Source of the DNA: Olivibacter jilunii
Lineage (GTDB): Bacteria > Bacteroidota > Bacteroidia > Sphingobacteriales > Sphingobacteriaceae
Reading direction: 5' to 3'
Assembly: GCF_900607235.1 (NCBI RefSeq)
Contig: NZ_LR027848.1
Location: forward strand, 919,241 to 983,240
Length of the DNA stretch: 64,000 bases
The notes under the pieces were generated by a model. The model searched no databases. It saw only the letters and a program-made list of their open reading frames with translations, and had not been told where the DNA came from. Positions 18,298-26,642 of this stretch are shown here, piece after piece. Positions within the stretch are counted from its first letter, which is position 1. Every line of letters starts with the position of its first letter. The position numbers were made by a program, and so were the translations under genes.

Positions 18298-19251
18298 TTA
18301 AGTGGTTTCTAAATTTTGTTTTAGGTTTTTTATCATCTCCTCTGTCATTGCCTTGAGATTAAATTGTGGGTTCCAGCCCCAATCTTTTCGAGCATATTCA
18401 TCATTGATGGAAGAAGGCCAGCCATCTGCAATTGCCTGGCGTGGATCATTATTCGAGTAGGAAATGGAAAATTCGGGAACATGTACTTTAATTGCTTCAG
18501 CTAATTCCGCCGGCGTGAAACTCAGGCCTGTCAAATTATAACTACTTCGGATTGTTAAATTTTCAGCAGGTGCATCCATTAATTGAAGTGTACCTTGGAT
18601 TGCATCCTCCATATAAAGCATTGGTAAGCGAGTTTCGGCAGAGAGGAAGCACTCATAGGTTCCTTTACTCAAAGCTTCATGAAAAATGTGAATAGCATAA
18701 TCCGTAGTGCCTCCGCCCGGAGCAGCCTTCCAGCTTATTAAACCTGGATATCGGATGCTACGAACGTCTAGGCCATATTTATTGAAATAATACTCGCACC
18801 AACGTTCACCGGCCTGTTTGCTGAGGCCATATACCGTACTTGGATCCATGATGCAATATTGAGGAGTTTCCTCTTTAGGTGAATGGGGTCCAAAAACAGC
18901 GATGGAACTTGGCCAGAACACTTTGTCAACGCGGTATGTTACGGAGAGATCCAATACATTCAGTAGACCGGTCATATTTAAATCCCAGGCCAATTTGGGA
19001 TTTTGTTCACCAACAGCAGACAACACAGCAGCCAAAAGATAAACTTGTGTTGGTTTGTACTTTTCGAATAGAGATTGCAGTAGTTCTTTGTCAAGAACAT
19101 TCACAATTTCAAAAGGACCCTGCGATGGGGTATTAGGTTGCCTTATATCTGATGTTACTACACTTTTTTCTCCATATTTTAATCGCAAAGCAGTTGCTAA
19201 TTCCGTTCCGATTTGCCCGTTAGACCCGATAATGATAATGCTTTCTTCCAT
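18298..19251 (-). CDS. SDR-type L-threonine 3-dehydrogenase
   Basis: 317 residues from the ATG at 19251; the frame could extend three codons to a TTG at 19260, but the ATG fits the family start. The NAD-binding motif GSNGQIGTEL is at residue 7. The catalytic SDR Tyr-x3-Lys occurs in STVYGLSKQAGERWCEYY, and the diagnostic threonine-dehydrogenase segment is RYPGLISWKAAPGGGTTDYA. This epimerase-like NAD-dependent enzyme oxidises L-threonine to 2-amino-3-ketobutyrate. It is distinct from the zinc MDR-type Tdh of enterobacteria and is common in Bacteroidota. It sits 10 bases upstream of yebC. Confidence 0.88.
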   Translation of the reverse strand: MEESIIIIGSNGQIGTELATALRLKYGEKSVVTSDIRQPNTPSQGPFEIVNVLDKELLQSLFEKYKPTQVYLLAAVLSAVGEQNPKLAWDLNMTGLLNVLDLSVTYRVDKVFWPSSIAVFGPHSPKEETPQYCIMDPSTVYGLSKQAGERWCEYYFNKYGLDVRSIRYPGLISWKAAPGGGTTDYAIHIFHEALSKGTYECFLSAETRLPMLYMEDAIQGTLQLMDAPAENLTIRSSYNLTGLSFTPAELAEAIKVHVPEFSISYSNNDPRQAIADGWPSSINDEYARKDWGWNPQFNLKAMTEEMIKNLKQNLETT

Positions 19252-19309
19252 CGCCCACAAACTTAGATAAATTGCCTTTCATATGCAACTGAGTAGTGAG
19301 GTGTGCAGG

Positions 19310-19760
19310 GAAATCGCTTTTTAAAAAAGACCGGTTTTTTTATTCAACTTTTCAAACATACGAGTTGAGCAAACCGAAGAACGTAGTGATGAGTTCATGA
19401 ACACCTTTAAAAATAAACAAGAGTGAATAAATCAAGGCGGTGTAGGCTACTTTGCACCTGATGGCAAAGCATCACTGGCGCGTATTGGAGCCGTTTCACT
19501 TCCTCAATCCGCTTGGATACTGCCATATGAGCAGAGGAGCAAATGCTTTGCTGCTCGTTGCGTCGGTATCCTTCAAGGCCGTTTATCCGACACTCGGGGC
19601 CCAGTGGCTGCCCGCAAAAGCTCTTCGTTCAGCTGAAATATCGCCTAGGAAGTTTGCGGCTTGCAGGTTGAAGCACCACCATCGTAGCAAAGTTCCAAGC
19701 GATGAGTCTTTGGTTACTTTCTGCGGAAGAAAGTGACAAAAAAAACGTTCTTTTGATATG
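19310..19760. repeat. Mosaic dispersed repeat, copy C (core on plus strand)
   Basis: The spacer 19261-19775 is almost wholly filled by copy C. Its left end (19316-19350, GCTTTTTAAAAAAGACCGGTTTTTTTATTCAAC) is the reverse complement of the right end of copies A and B. A stretch at about 19394-19430 (GAGTTCATGAACACCTTT) is the reverse complement of a stretch in copy A near 2932. The core (about 19432-19737) is nearly identical to copy B, and the right end reads GACAAAAAAAACGTTCTTTT. The open frame at 19452-19736 is inside the repeat and is not a convincing gene. Confidence 0.8.
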
Positions 19761-19775
19761 TTAACTATTGTTTGC

Positions 19776-20684
19776 CTAAAATTTGGTTGCCAATACGCAA
19801 CTCATGCGATATTTTTTTATACCATCAACGGAGTTGTAAACTTCTACATAAACGAGGTAAATACCCACGGGAAGTCGCTGACCTGTATCGCTAACACCAT
19901 CCCAAAATAGTGTGCCACTTGTACCAAGTAAATGGTTCCGGTATAAGGTTTTTACCAGCATTCCCTGTTCATTATATAGGTAGACATTCACCATATTACC
20001 GCTTTGCTGAAATCGATAATTGATTTGCAATATATCTTCGAATCCGTCATAGTCAGGTGAAAATGTCTTTGAGCTAAGCCAGATAGCGTCATGCTGCTCA
20101 GTACGTTGCTGTGAGTTTCTGTATCCCGGTGTAGCATAACCCACCGAAGCCGCTGCGGAAGTGAAATTGCCCGGTTTATTGGTGTCTTCCTCAAAACTTT
20201 GTCTTTCCAAAGAAACTCCTTTCGGATTCTTTACCAGTGGATGGTGCATGCCTTCATGATAGTCGAGTCGGTCAATGATCGTTTGGCCGTTTATAATTGC
20301 GATTGATCCGCCTGTATTGGGTAATTGAGGCATTGCCGCTATATCAATGAAAGCTGTTGGGTTTTCGGTATAATAATGATCTTTAACGATATTACCATCT
20401 TTACTTAGTACCATATATTGTTTAGGGTAAAAGGGTGTCTCTTTGGTCGCAAGAGGTCGGACGTTGATTAGACTATCCTTGTCAATAACGCGAGCGATCT
20501 GTAAGCTTTTTAAATCGATGGTTTTTTCCGACCGGTTATACACTTCAACAAACTCCACACCACTGGCTTTTGGATCGGGAAGTATCTCATTGATCAATAT
20601 ATCAAGTGGCTCTACCTGAGCGTGTAGTGTCGCGGTTAGTAAAGACAATAAGGATGAAGCTAATATAAGACAGATCTTATTCAT
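19776..20684 (-). CDS. Secreted lamin-tail-domain protein
   Basis: 302 residues with a signal peptide (residues 1-23, ending TLHAQ). A lamin tail domain occupies about 27-150 (ILINEILPDPKASGVEFVEVYN is its hallmark start, with later SKDGNIVKDHY). The C-terminal ~95 residues form a FlgD-like / gliding-motility-type beta domain (TFSPDYDGFEDILQINY, WDGVSDTGQRLPVGIYLVYV). This domain pair is frequent in Bacteroidota surface proteins, where LTD may bind the cell surface or DNA. The last residues do not form an obvious type IX secretion tail of the KxxVK type. Function is unknown beyond a likely extracellular or surface location. Confidence 0.82.
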   Translation of the reverse strand: MNKICLILASSLLSLLTATLHAQVEPLDILINEILPDPKASGVEFVEVYNRSEKTIDLKSLQIARVIDKDSLINVRPLATKETPFYPKQYMVLSKDGNIVKDHYYTENPTAFIDIAAMPQLPNTGGSIAIINGQTIIDRLDYHEGMHHPLVKNPKGVSLERQSFEEDTNKPGNFTSAAASVGYATPGYRNSQQRTEQHDAIWLSSKTFSPDYDGFEDILQINYRFQQSGNMVNVYLYNEQGMLVKTLYRNHLLGTSGTLFWDGVSDTGQRLPVGIYLVYVEVYNSVDGIKKYRMSCVLATKF

Positions 20685-20862
20685 TATCCAGGTTGTGGTT
20701 TGGTTTATTTCAGATGAGCTAAGATAAAAAGCTTGGTTGAGGAGGGCAAACGTTCAATCGCTTGACAAGAAGAATGAACGAACTGAACAAGGTGTTTTCG
20801 AAAAAATGAACTTTGAAGAAGCTGATCGCTAAAAACATTCCTCTTTTTAACTTTAAAATTCG

Positions 20863-20870
20863 TATGTTTG
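20863..20870 (+). promoter_or_regulatory. -7 box (TATGTTTG) upstream of asd
   Basis: TATGTTTG matches TAnnTTTG and lies 61 bases before the asd ATG. The -33 element is weak. Confidence 0.45.
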
Positions 20871-20931
20871 AAGGTTAAAAAATAATGATTCATTAAAATT
20901 TACTATTAAAACAAAAATTTAAAACAAAACA

Positions 20932-21921
20932 ATGAAAATTGCAGTCGTTGGCGCTACCGGGCTTGTCGGTTCGGAGATGTTAAAAGTTTTAGCAGAGCGC
21001 AATTTCCCAGTAACAGAATTGATTCCGGTAGCCTCTGAAAAAAGTAAGGGTAAGGAAATTGAATTCAAGGGAAAGAAGTATAAGGTGGTTACACCCGACG
21101 AGGCAATAGACTTGAAGCCGCAAATCGCTTTATTTTCTGCCGGCGGAGGAACGTCGACGGCGTATGCACCTCAATTTGCTGCGGCAGGAATTACTGTAAT
21201 TGATAACTCATCTGCATGGCGTATGGACCCTACAAAAAAACTGGTCGTTCCGGAAGTGAACGCGCATGTACTCGCATCAGATGATAAAATTATAGCAAAT
21301 CCAAACTGCTCAACCATTCAGATGGTTGTCGTATTGAAACCTCTTCATGAGAAATATAAAATAAAACGTGTTGTCGTTTCCACCTATCAATCGGTAACAG
21401 GAACAGGGGTGAAAGCGGTACAGCAGCTCAACGATGAACGAGCAGGCAAAGATGGAGAAAAGGCTTATCCTTATCAAATTGACCTTAATGTGATTCCTCA
21501 GATCGATGTATTCCAAGATAACGGTTACACAAAAGAGGAGATGAAAATGATTAAGGAGACGAATAAGATAATGGGGGATGATAATATCCGCGTGACCGCT
21601 ACTACGGTGCGCATCCCGGTGATGGGAGGGCATTCTGAATCTGTCAATATTGAATTTGAGAATGACTTTGATTTAAATGAGGTAAGAGATCTACTTGCAA
21701 AGCAAACCGGTGTTATCGTCGTGGATGATCCGGCTAATTTGAAGTATCCAATGCCAAAAGACGCTCATGGAAAAGATGAAGTGTTTGTTGGACGTATCCG
21801 TAGGGATGAGAGCCAGGAAAAGACACTTAATTTGTGGATTGTGGCGGATAACTTGCGTAAAGGAGCTGCTACCAACGCCGTCCAAATTGCCGAATATTTA
21901 GTGAAGCAAGGCTTGGCTTAA
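20932..21921 (+). CDS. asd: Aspartate-semialdehyde dehydrogenase
   Basis: 329 residues. N-terminal NADP-binding motif GATGLVGSEMLKVL. The catalytic cysteine lies in IANPNCSTIQM (about residue 126), and the active-site His region is MGGHSESVNIEF (about residue 227). It reduces aspartyl phosphate to the semialdehyde used for lysine/diaminopimelate, threonine and methionine. Length and motifs are typical. A strong intrinsic terminator follows within 25 bases, so the unit is monocistronic. Confidence 0.96.
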   Translation: MKIAVVGATGLVGSEMLKVLAERNFPVTELIPVASEKSKGKEIEFKGKKYKVVTPDEAIDLKPQIALFSAGGGTSTAYAPQFAAAGITVIDNSSAWRMDPTKKLVVPEVNAHVLASDDKIIANPNCSTIQMVVVLKPLHEKYKIKRVVVSTYQSVTGTGVKAVQQLNDERAGKDGEKAYPYQIDLNVIPQIDVFQDNGYTKEEMKMIKETNKIMGDDNIRVTATTVRIPVMGGHSESVNIEFENDFDLNEVRDLLAKQTGVIVVDDPANLKYPMPKDAHGKDEVFVGRIRRDESQEKTLNLWIVADNLRKGAATNAVQIAEYLVKQGLA

Positions 21922-21941
21922 TGCCAATAGAAAATAAAAAT

Positions 21942-21978
21942 AAAAGGAAGATGCTTGAAAGCCATCTTCCTTTTTTAT
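21942..21978 (+). terminator. Intrinsic terminator of asd
   Basis: A perfect 12-bp stem (AAAAGGAAGATG / CATCTTCCTTTT) with a 9-base loop, followed by a T-run. It overlaps an upstream ATG (21955) of the next frame, which argues that translation of the next gene starts later, at 22009. Confidence 0.9.
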
Positions 21979-22008
21979 TTTTGGTGCGTCAGCATAATAA
22001 ACAAAACA

Positions 22009-22815
22009 ATGAACAAGGCCTTCTTGAGAACCCTTTTTACAATTACCTGTTTGCTTCAATTTATATTTGGAGCCGAAATTGTAACCGCCAATGAAAAGGA
22101 TACATTGCGTATTATTACCTATAATATTCATCATGCTAACCCACCGTCAAAGCCGGGACTTATCGATTTAGAGGCCATAGCAGCGGTTATTAATCAAAAT
22201 AAGCCGGATTTAGTTGCTTTACAGGAGGTGGATGTAAATAACCGGCGATCGGGTAAAAACCTGAACGAAGCGGCAGCATTGGGAAGCTTGACAGGGATGC
22301 ATCATCATTTTGTAAAGGCCATCGACTACGAAGGGGGTGCTTATGGTGTTGCCATACTATCTAAGTGGCCTATACAACAAAAGGATAGCTTAATATTACC
22401 AATGGCTGAAGGAAGTAATGGCGAACCTCGCGTACTCGCCATTGTAGCAGTAGAGCCGAAGCCCGGTAAACCGCTTGTGTTTGCCAGCACACATCTAGAC
22501 CTAAAGGAGCAGAACCGGCTGTTGCAAGCAGAGGCCATCGTTAAGAAATTGAGCACCTATTCTCAACCCGTTATTTTAGGGGGCGATTTTAATGCAAAAC
22601 CGGAATCCGACGTAATTAATCATTTTGATACCTACTTTTAAAGGAGTAAAACTAGCGGTAGTGCTGCTTTTACAATTCCTGAGGTAAATCCCGATCGGGA
22701 AATTGATTTTATTATGTTCAGACCGAAAAAGCGCTTTCAGTCGGTACGGCACGAGGTGATTAAAGAGCCTTATGCCTCCGATCACCTCCCCGTAATGGTT
22801 GAATTGACTTATTGA
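22009..22815 (+). pseudogene. Endonuclease/exonuclease/phosphatase family protein, interrupted by an in-frame TAA
   Basis: The frame starts at the ATG at 22009, with a signal peptide (MNKAFLRTLFTITC...), and shows EEP-fold motifs: RIITYNIHH, LVALQEVD (catalytic Glu), VFASTHLDL and VILGGDFNAKPES. A TAA at 22639-22641 ends it at 210 residues. The same frame then continues without a shift for 57 codons to TGA at 22815 and contains the missing C-terminal family motifs: NPDREIDFIMF (Asp) and YASDHLPVMVEL (the catalytic Asp-His pair). So the gene is full length except for one nonsense codon that removes the catalytic His. This could be a real mutation, a sequencing error or readthrough. The intact protein would be a secreted Mg-dependent phosphodiesterase. 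Confidence 0.85.
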
Positions 22816-22837
22816 GCGGAAAATAACTAAAGCAAAG

Positions 22838-24271
22838 ATGGTGTTAAGTAATGCTATAAGCATACGATTTTGGTTGATTTTGATCGTTTTTTCATTGACA
22901 ACTCAATCGTATGCCCAATCCCTGGAACAGAAAATAAATATCGCTTATCAACAGTTTGAAAGTAATCCGAACCTGAAGTATGGAACGGCATCACTTACCG
23001 TATTAGACGCTAAAACCGGTTCCGTTATCTTTTCTAAGAACGGAAATACAGGGCTAGCTACAGCCTCCACCCTGAAGACGATCACTTCTGCTGCTGCGTT
23101 TTACCTGTTGGGAGCAGATTACACGTATCAAACAGAATTGTACTATACCGGTCAGGTTGTAGATGGTATCTTAAACGGCGATCTAGTTATTAAAGGAAGT
23201 GGCGACCCCTCTTTAGGTAGTGACCGATTTGAGCAAACAAAGGAATCCCTGTTGTTAACACAATGGACTCATGCTATTGTGAATGCAGGGATCAAGAAAA
23301 TAAACGGTAGTATTATCGGTGACGATTTGTTATATGGAGGACAAAAGGCTGGTCCGCGATGGATTTGGCAGGATTTAGGAAGTTATTATGGCGCGGGGAT
23401 ATCTGGGTTAAATTGGCGAGAAAATTTAGTGGACGTTCATATACTCCCGGGCCGACAGGTAGGAGCTGTCACAACCCTGCAGTCGACGGTGCCTAATGTA
23501 TCGTATTTAAAAATCGTTAATGAATCTACTACGGGTAGCCCCGGTTCGGGAGATAAAGTCTATCCCTACAGTGCACCCTATTCGTCGCTCATATATCTGC
23601 GGGGTACTTACGGGATTGATTTAAAAAAGCCTATTCAGATCGCGCTTCCGGATGCCGCTTACGACGCAGCGCTAAGATTACAGTTGAATTTGGAACGCCA
23701 AGGTGTAAGCGTACGACAACCTGCTACTAGTGGCAAATTGCTTAAGCTATCGGGAAAGGAAGTGCCATCAGCAGGTAGGACATTGTTTATCCACCAATCT
23801 CCAACCTTAAAAGATCTTGTTTATTGGTTCAATCAAAAAAGTATCAATTTGTATGGTGAGGCACTCCTAAAGACGATCGCTCAACAAAAAGGGTCTGTGT
23901 TGGACACGGACGACGCGGCTGATACAATGCGCGACTTTTGGGTTAACAAACTAGGATTGGAAAAAGGGTCGATGAGAATATTTGATGGTAGTGGCCTCTC
24001 GCCCGAAAATCGTGTCACAACAATGGCCATGGCAAAAATTTTGACCTCTATTAAAAGAGAACCTTGGTTTAGCGACTATTATAAAAGTATCCCTGTTTAT
24101 AATGGCATGAAGATGAAGAGCGGTACGATTGGCGGTGTACTGGGGTACACTGGATATCAAAAAGCATCTAATGGAACCGAGCTTGTGTTTAGCTTGCTCG
24201 TGAACAACTATGAAGGTACCGCTTATAATATGCGACAGCAGATGTTTAGATTACTGAATGCATTGAAGTAG
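22838..24271 (+). CDS. dacB: D-alanyl-D-alanine carboxypeptidase/endopeptidase, PBP4 family (S13)
   Basis: 477 residues with a signal peptide (to about residue 28, SYAQ). The serine penicillin-binding motifs are present: TASTLKTITSAAAF (SxxK form STLK, about residue 75), an SxN-like SINLYGE (about 340), and KSGTIGGVLGY (KSG, about 428). The large insertion between the first two motifs is typical of PBP4. It trims or opens peptidoglycan cross-links in the periplasm. It is followed directly by 7-bp tandem arrays. Confidence 0.93.
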   Translation: MVLSNAISIRFWLILIVFSLTTQSYAQSLEQKINIAYQQFESNPNLKYGTASLTVLDAKTGSVIFSKNGNTGLATASTLKTITSAAAFYLLGADYTYQTELYYTGQVVDGILNGDLVIKGSGDPSLGSDRFEQTKESLLLTQWTHAIVNAGIKKINGSIIGDDLLYGGQKAGPRWIWQDLGSYYGAGISGLNWRENLVDVHILPGRQVGAVTTLQSTVPNVSYLKIVNESTTGSPGSGDKVYPYSAPYSSLIYLRGTYGIDLKKPIQIALPDAAYDAALRLQLNLERQGVSVRQPATSGKLLKLSGKEVPSAGRTLFIHQSPTLKDLVYWFNQKSINLYGEALLKTIAQQKGSVLDTDDAADTMRDFWVNKLGLEKGSMRIFDGSGLSPENRVTTMAMAKILTSIKREPWFSDYYKSIPVYNGMKMKSGTIGGVLGYTGYQKASNGTELVFSLLVNNYEGTAYNMRQQMFRLLNALK

Positions 24272-24274
24272 TTA

Positions 24275-24325
24275 GAAAGTAAAAAGTAAAAAGTAAAAAG
24301 TAAAAAGTAAAAAGTAAAAAGTAAA
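24275..24325. repeat. Perfect 7-bp tandem array (AGTAAAA), seven copies
   Basis: AGT recurs exactly every 7 bases at 24278, 24285, 24292, 24299, 24306, 24313 and 24320, in the unit AGTAAAA, immediately after the dacB stop. Confidence 0.95.
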
Positions 24326-24330
24326 TTTTA

Positions 24331-24407
24331 CTAACAACTAACAACTAACAACTAACAACTAACAACTAACAACTAACAACTAACAACTAACAACTAACAA
24401 CTAACAA
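24331..24407. repeat. Perfect 7-bp tandem array (CTAACAA), eleven copies
   Basis: CTAACAA is repeated eleven times without a mismatch (CTA at 24331 and every 7 bases to 24401). It lies just upstream of the ispH -7 box, so copy-number changes would alter the ispH promoter upstream region. Confidence 0.95.
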
Positions 24408-24429
24408 ACAACTTATAGCCAAAAAATGC

Positions 24430-24437
24430 TATCTTTG
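24430..24437 (+). promoter_or_regulatory. -7 box (TATCTTTG) of ispH
   Basis: TATCTTTG is a perfect -7 consensus only 7 bases before the ispH ATG, predicting a leaderless or nearly leaderless transcript. No TTG -33 element is seen; the 7-bp array occupies that upstream area. Confidence 0.55.
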
Positions 24438-24444
24438 CATCATC

Positions 24445-25293
24445 ATGAGTTATCAACTGCGCGTTTCAATTGATAAGGATTCCGGCTTTTGCTTTGGAGT
24501 GGTTTATGCCATTGACATGGCAGAGGAAATCTTGGAAGAGGAGGGATATCTCTATTGTTTGGGGGATATTGTTCATAATGATGAGGAAGTAGCCCGCCTA
24601 AAAGCCAAGGGGCTGCGCATCATTTCCCATGAAGATCTACCTAAGCTCCGGAATGAAAAGGTTTTAATCAGAGCGCACGGAGAATCTCCTGAGACCTATA
24701 AAATAGCTCTGGAGAATAATATAACCTTGATTGATGCATCTTGTCCTGTGGTGCTAAAATTGCAGAACAGGATTAAGACATCTTACGACGATAAAGAGCG
24801 CATTCTCATCTTCGGCAAACATGGACACGCAGAAGTGATTGGCCTGCAAGGTCAGACAAATAATGAAGCAATCGTTTTTCAAGATCTGGAAGAACTTGAC
24901 GCGCTTGAGTTGCCTGGTAAGTTTACCTTATATAGCCAAACGACAAAAAGTACCGATAAATTTTATCAAATTAAAGATGAGCTGTTAAAGCGGGGATACG
25001 AAGTGAAAGCAAATGATACGATTTGCAGACAAGTATCCAATCGTTATGAAGATCTGGCTAAGTTTGCAAAACAATTTAATAGAATTGTTTTTGTGTCGGG
25101 CAGAAAATCGTCTAATGGCAAGGTCCTTTATGATGTTTGTCTAAGAAATAATCCAAAAAGTATATTTATCTCTGATCCTGCAGAACTGGATGCTTCTATG
25201 TTTGGCCCAAATGAGACTATTGGCGTTTGTGGGGCTACATCAACACCTATGTGGTTAATGCAAAAAGTGAAAGAACAGTTGGAGCGTTTTTAA
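24445..25293 (+). CDS. ispH: 4-hydroxy-3-methylbut-2-enyl diphosphate reductase
   Basis: 282 residues. The iron-sulfur cysteines appear in SGFCFGVVYAID (residue about 13), DASCPVVLKLQ (about 95) and NDTICRQVSNRYEDL (about 193). HGHAEVIGLQGQ holds a substrate-binding His, and GVCGATSTP is near the C-terminus. It carries out the last step of the methylerythritol phosphate route, making IPP and DMAPP. Length is usual for the short Bacteroidota forms. It stands alone after the repeat arrays. Confidence 0.95.
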   Translation: MSYQLRVSIDKDSGFCFGVVYAIDMAEEILEEEGYLYCLGDIVHNDEEVARLKAKGLRIISHEDLPKLRNEKVLIRAHGESPETYKIALENNITLIDASCPVVLKLQNRIKTSYDDKERILIFGKHGHAEVIGLQGQTNNEAIVFQDLEELDALELPGKFTLYSQTTKSTDKFYQIKDELLKRGYEVKANDTICRQVSNRYEDLAKFAKQFNRIVFVSGRKSSNGKVLYDVCLRNNPKSIFISDPAELDASMFGPNETIGVCGATSTPMWLMQKVKEQLERF

Positions 25294-25421
25294 TCGTCCG
25301 ATCTTTCCATGTATCCCATTATCATATAAAGCTCACATTCATTTTTGATTAAAACCAAAGCGAATACAAATTTGTAATTTTGGGATGGAGTAATGATGCA
25401 AAATATGGCACAGGTTTTGGC

Positions 25422-25458
25422 GTAAAGGTCTAACTTGTCTGCAAGGACAGACTTTTAC
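25422..25458 (+). promoter_or_regulatory. Hairpin in the hemH leader
   Basis: GTAAAGGTCT (25422-25431) pairs with AGACTTTTAC (25449-25458), with one G-U pair, and the 17-base loop contains a second small inverted repeat. A possible -7 box (TAATTTTG) lies at 25375-25382, so the hairpin would be in a leader of about 140 bases. No function is known; the 235-base gap holds nothing else I can name. Confidence 0.4.
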
Positions 25459-25528
25459 TTTACCAGTAAATGTTGTGCTGACTGCTCTTGATTGTGTAGG
25501 GAGGGATTTAAAACACTAAAATTTACAG

Positions 25529-26599
25529 ATGAAAGCAAAAAAAGGCGTGTTGTTGATTAATCTGGGAACGCCTGATAGTCCTAAGGTACCTGACGTTCGG
25601 CGATATCTAGATGAGTTTTTGATGGATGGTCGGGTGATTGATATCGGTGTAATCCAGCGAAATCTCTTGGTACGGGGAATTATTGTTCCTTTCAGGAGTC
25701 CAAAGACTGCTAAGTTATACAATGAGATTTGGGATAAGGAAAAAGGTTCCCCACTGCTTTACATCAGTGAAGAACAGGTAGCTTTATTGCGCGAGGAACT
25801 GAGCGACGAGTACCAGATTGAACTCGCGATGCGTTACCAAAACCCTTCTATCGAACAGGCATTGGAAAAGCTTCGTTTAGCTATGGTTGACAGTATTCGC
25901 GTCATCCCCTTGTTTCCACAGTATGCATCCGCTACCACTGGGTCTGTGATTGAAAAGGTAATGCGCCTAATGAGTACGTGGCCAACCTTTCCGGAAATAT
26001 CATTTGTCAATCAGTTCTATGATAACGAGTTGATGATCGAAGCTTTTGCCGACAATGGCAGATTAAAGAAACCTGAAACTTTCGATCATGTACTATTTAG
26101 CTTTCATGGCTTACCGATTAGGCAATTGAAGAACGTTGACAATTCCGGTAATCACGGTTGTGATGCCCCCAATTGCTGTGCGCAGATAAGCTCAACGAAT
26201 AAATTTTGCTATGTTGCGCAATGTCATGCAACAGCACGGTTGATTGCGGAAAAGCTTCATATAGCTCCTGAAAAGTACACTGTCTGTTTTCAATCAAGAT
26301 TAGGAAAGGAGCCGTGGGTTCAGCCCTATACGAGCGATGCGCTGGAGAAACTAGCCCATGAAGGTGCAAAAAGACTGCTGGTTTTCAGTCCGGCATTTGT
26401 TGCCGACTGTATAGAAACATTATATGAAATAACCGTAGAATACGGGCAAGAATTTAAGAAGCTAGGTGGAGAACATGTCGAATTGGTGCCAAGCTTAAAT
26501 ACCCATCCAAAATGGATAGAGGCATTAAAACAAATGGTACTCGGCGAGCAGGCAAACATACCCAATATGCAGCTTGGAGAAACAGTTGTGAATAAGTAG
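25529..26599 (+). CDS. hemH: Ferrochelatase
   Basis: 356 residues. N-terminal family start LLINLGTPDSP, then VRRYLDEFLMDGRVIDI, PLLYISEEQ and PLFPQYASATTGS. The active-site His lies in LFSFHGLPIRQLK (about residue 194), and the second family signature is VFSPAFVADCIETLYEI (about 290, active-site Glu). Several Cys occur in the middle (GCDAPNCCAQ), which might be a metal site. It inserts Fe2+ into protoporphyrin IX. The next gene follows closely on the same strand. Confidence 0.95.
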   Translation: MKAKKGVLLINLGTPDSPKVPDVRRYLDEFLMDGRVIDIGVIQRNLLVRGIIVPFRSPKTAKLYNEIWDKEKGSPLLYISEEQVALLREELSDEYQIELAMRYQNPSIEQALEKLRLAMVDSIRVIPLFPQYASATTGSVIEKVMRLMSTWPTFPEISFVNQFYDNELMIEAFADNGRLKKPETFDHVLFSFHGLPIRQLKNVDNSGNHGCDAPNCCAQISSTNKFCYVAQCHATARLIAEKLHIAPEKYTVCFQSRLGKEPWVQPYTSDALEKLAHEGAKRLLVFSPAFVADCIETLYEITVEYGQEFKKLGGEHVELVPSLNTHPKWIEALKQMVLGEQANIPNMQLGETVVNK

Positions 26600-26642
26600 G
26601 ATTTGAATGGGTGTGCCCGATAGGGCCGGAAAGGATTTAAAT

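Noticed and set aside
19452-19736. Open frame of 94 codons on the plus strand
   Set aside because: It lies in repeat copy C; its peptide resembles the frame in copy B, as expected for a repeat rather than a gene.
21955-22008. Upstream start for the endonuclease/phosphatase frame
   Set aside because: It lies in the asd terminator hairpin; the ATG at 22009 gives a proper signal peptide.
24275-24407. CRISPR array
   Set aside because: Units are 7 bp with no spacers and no cas genes; this is a simple tandem repeat.
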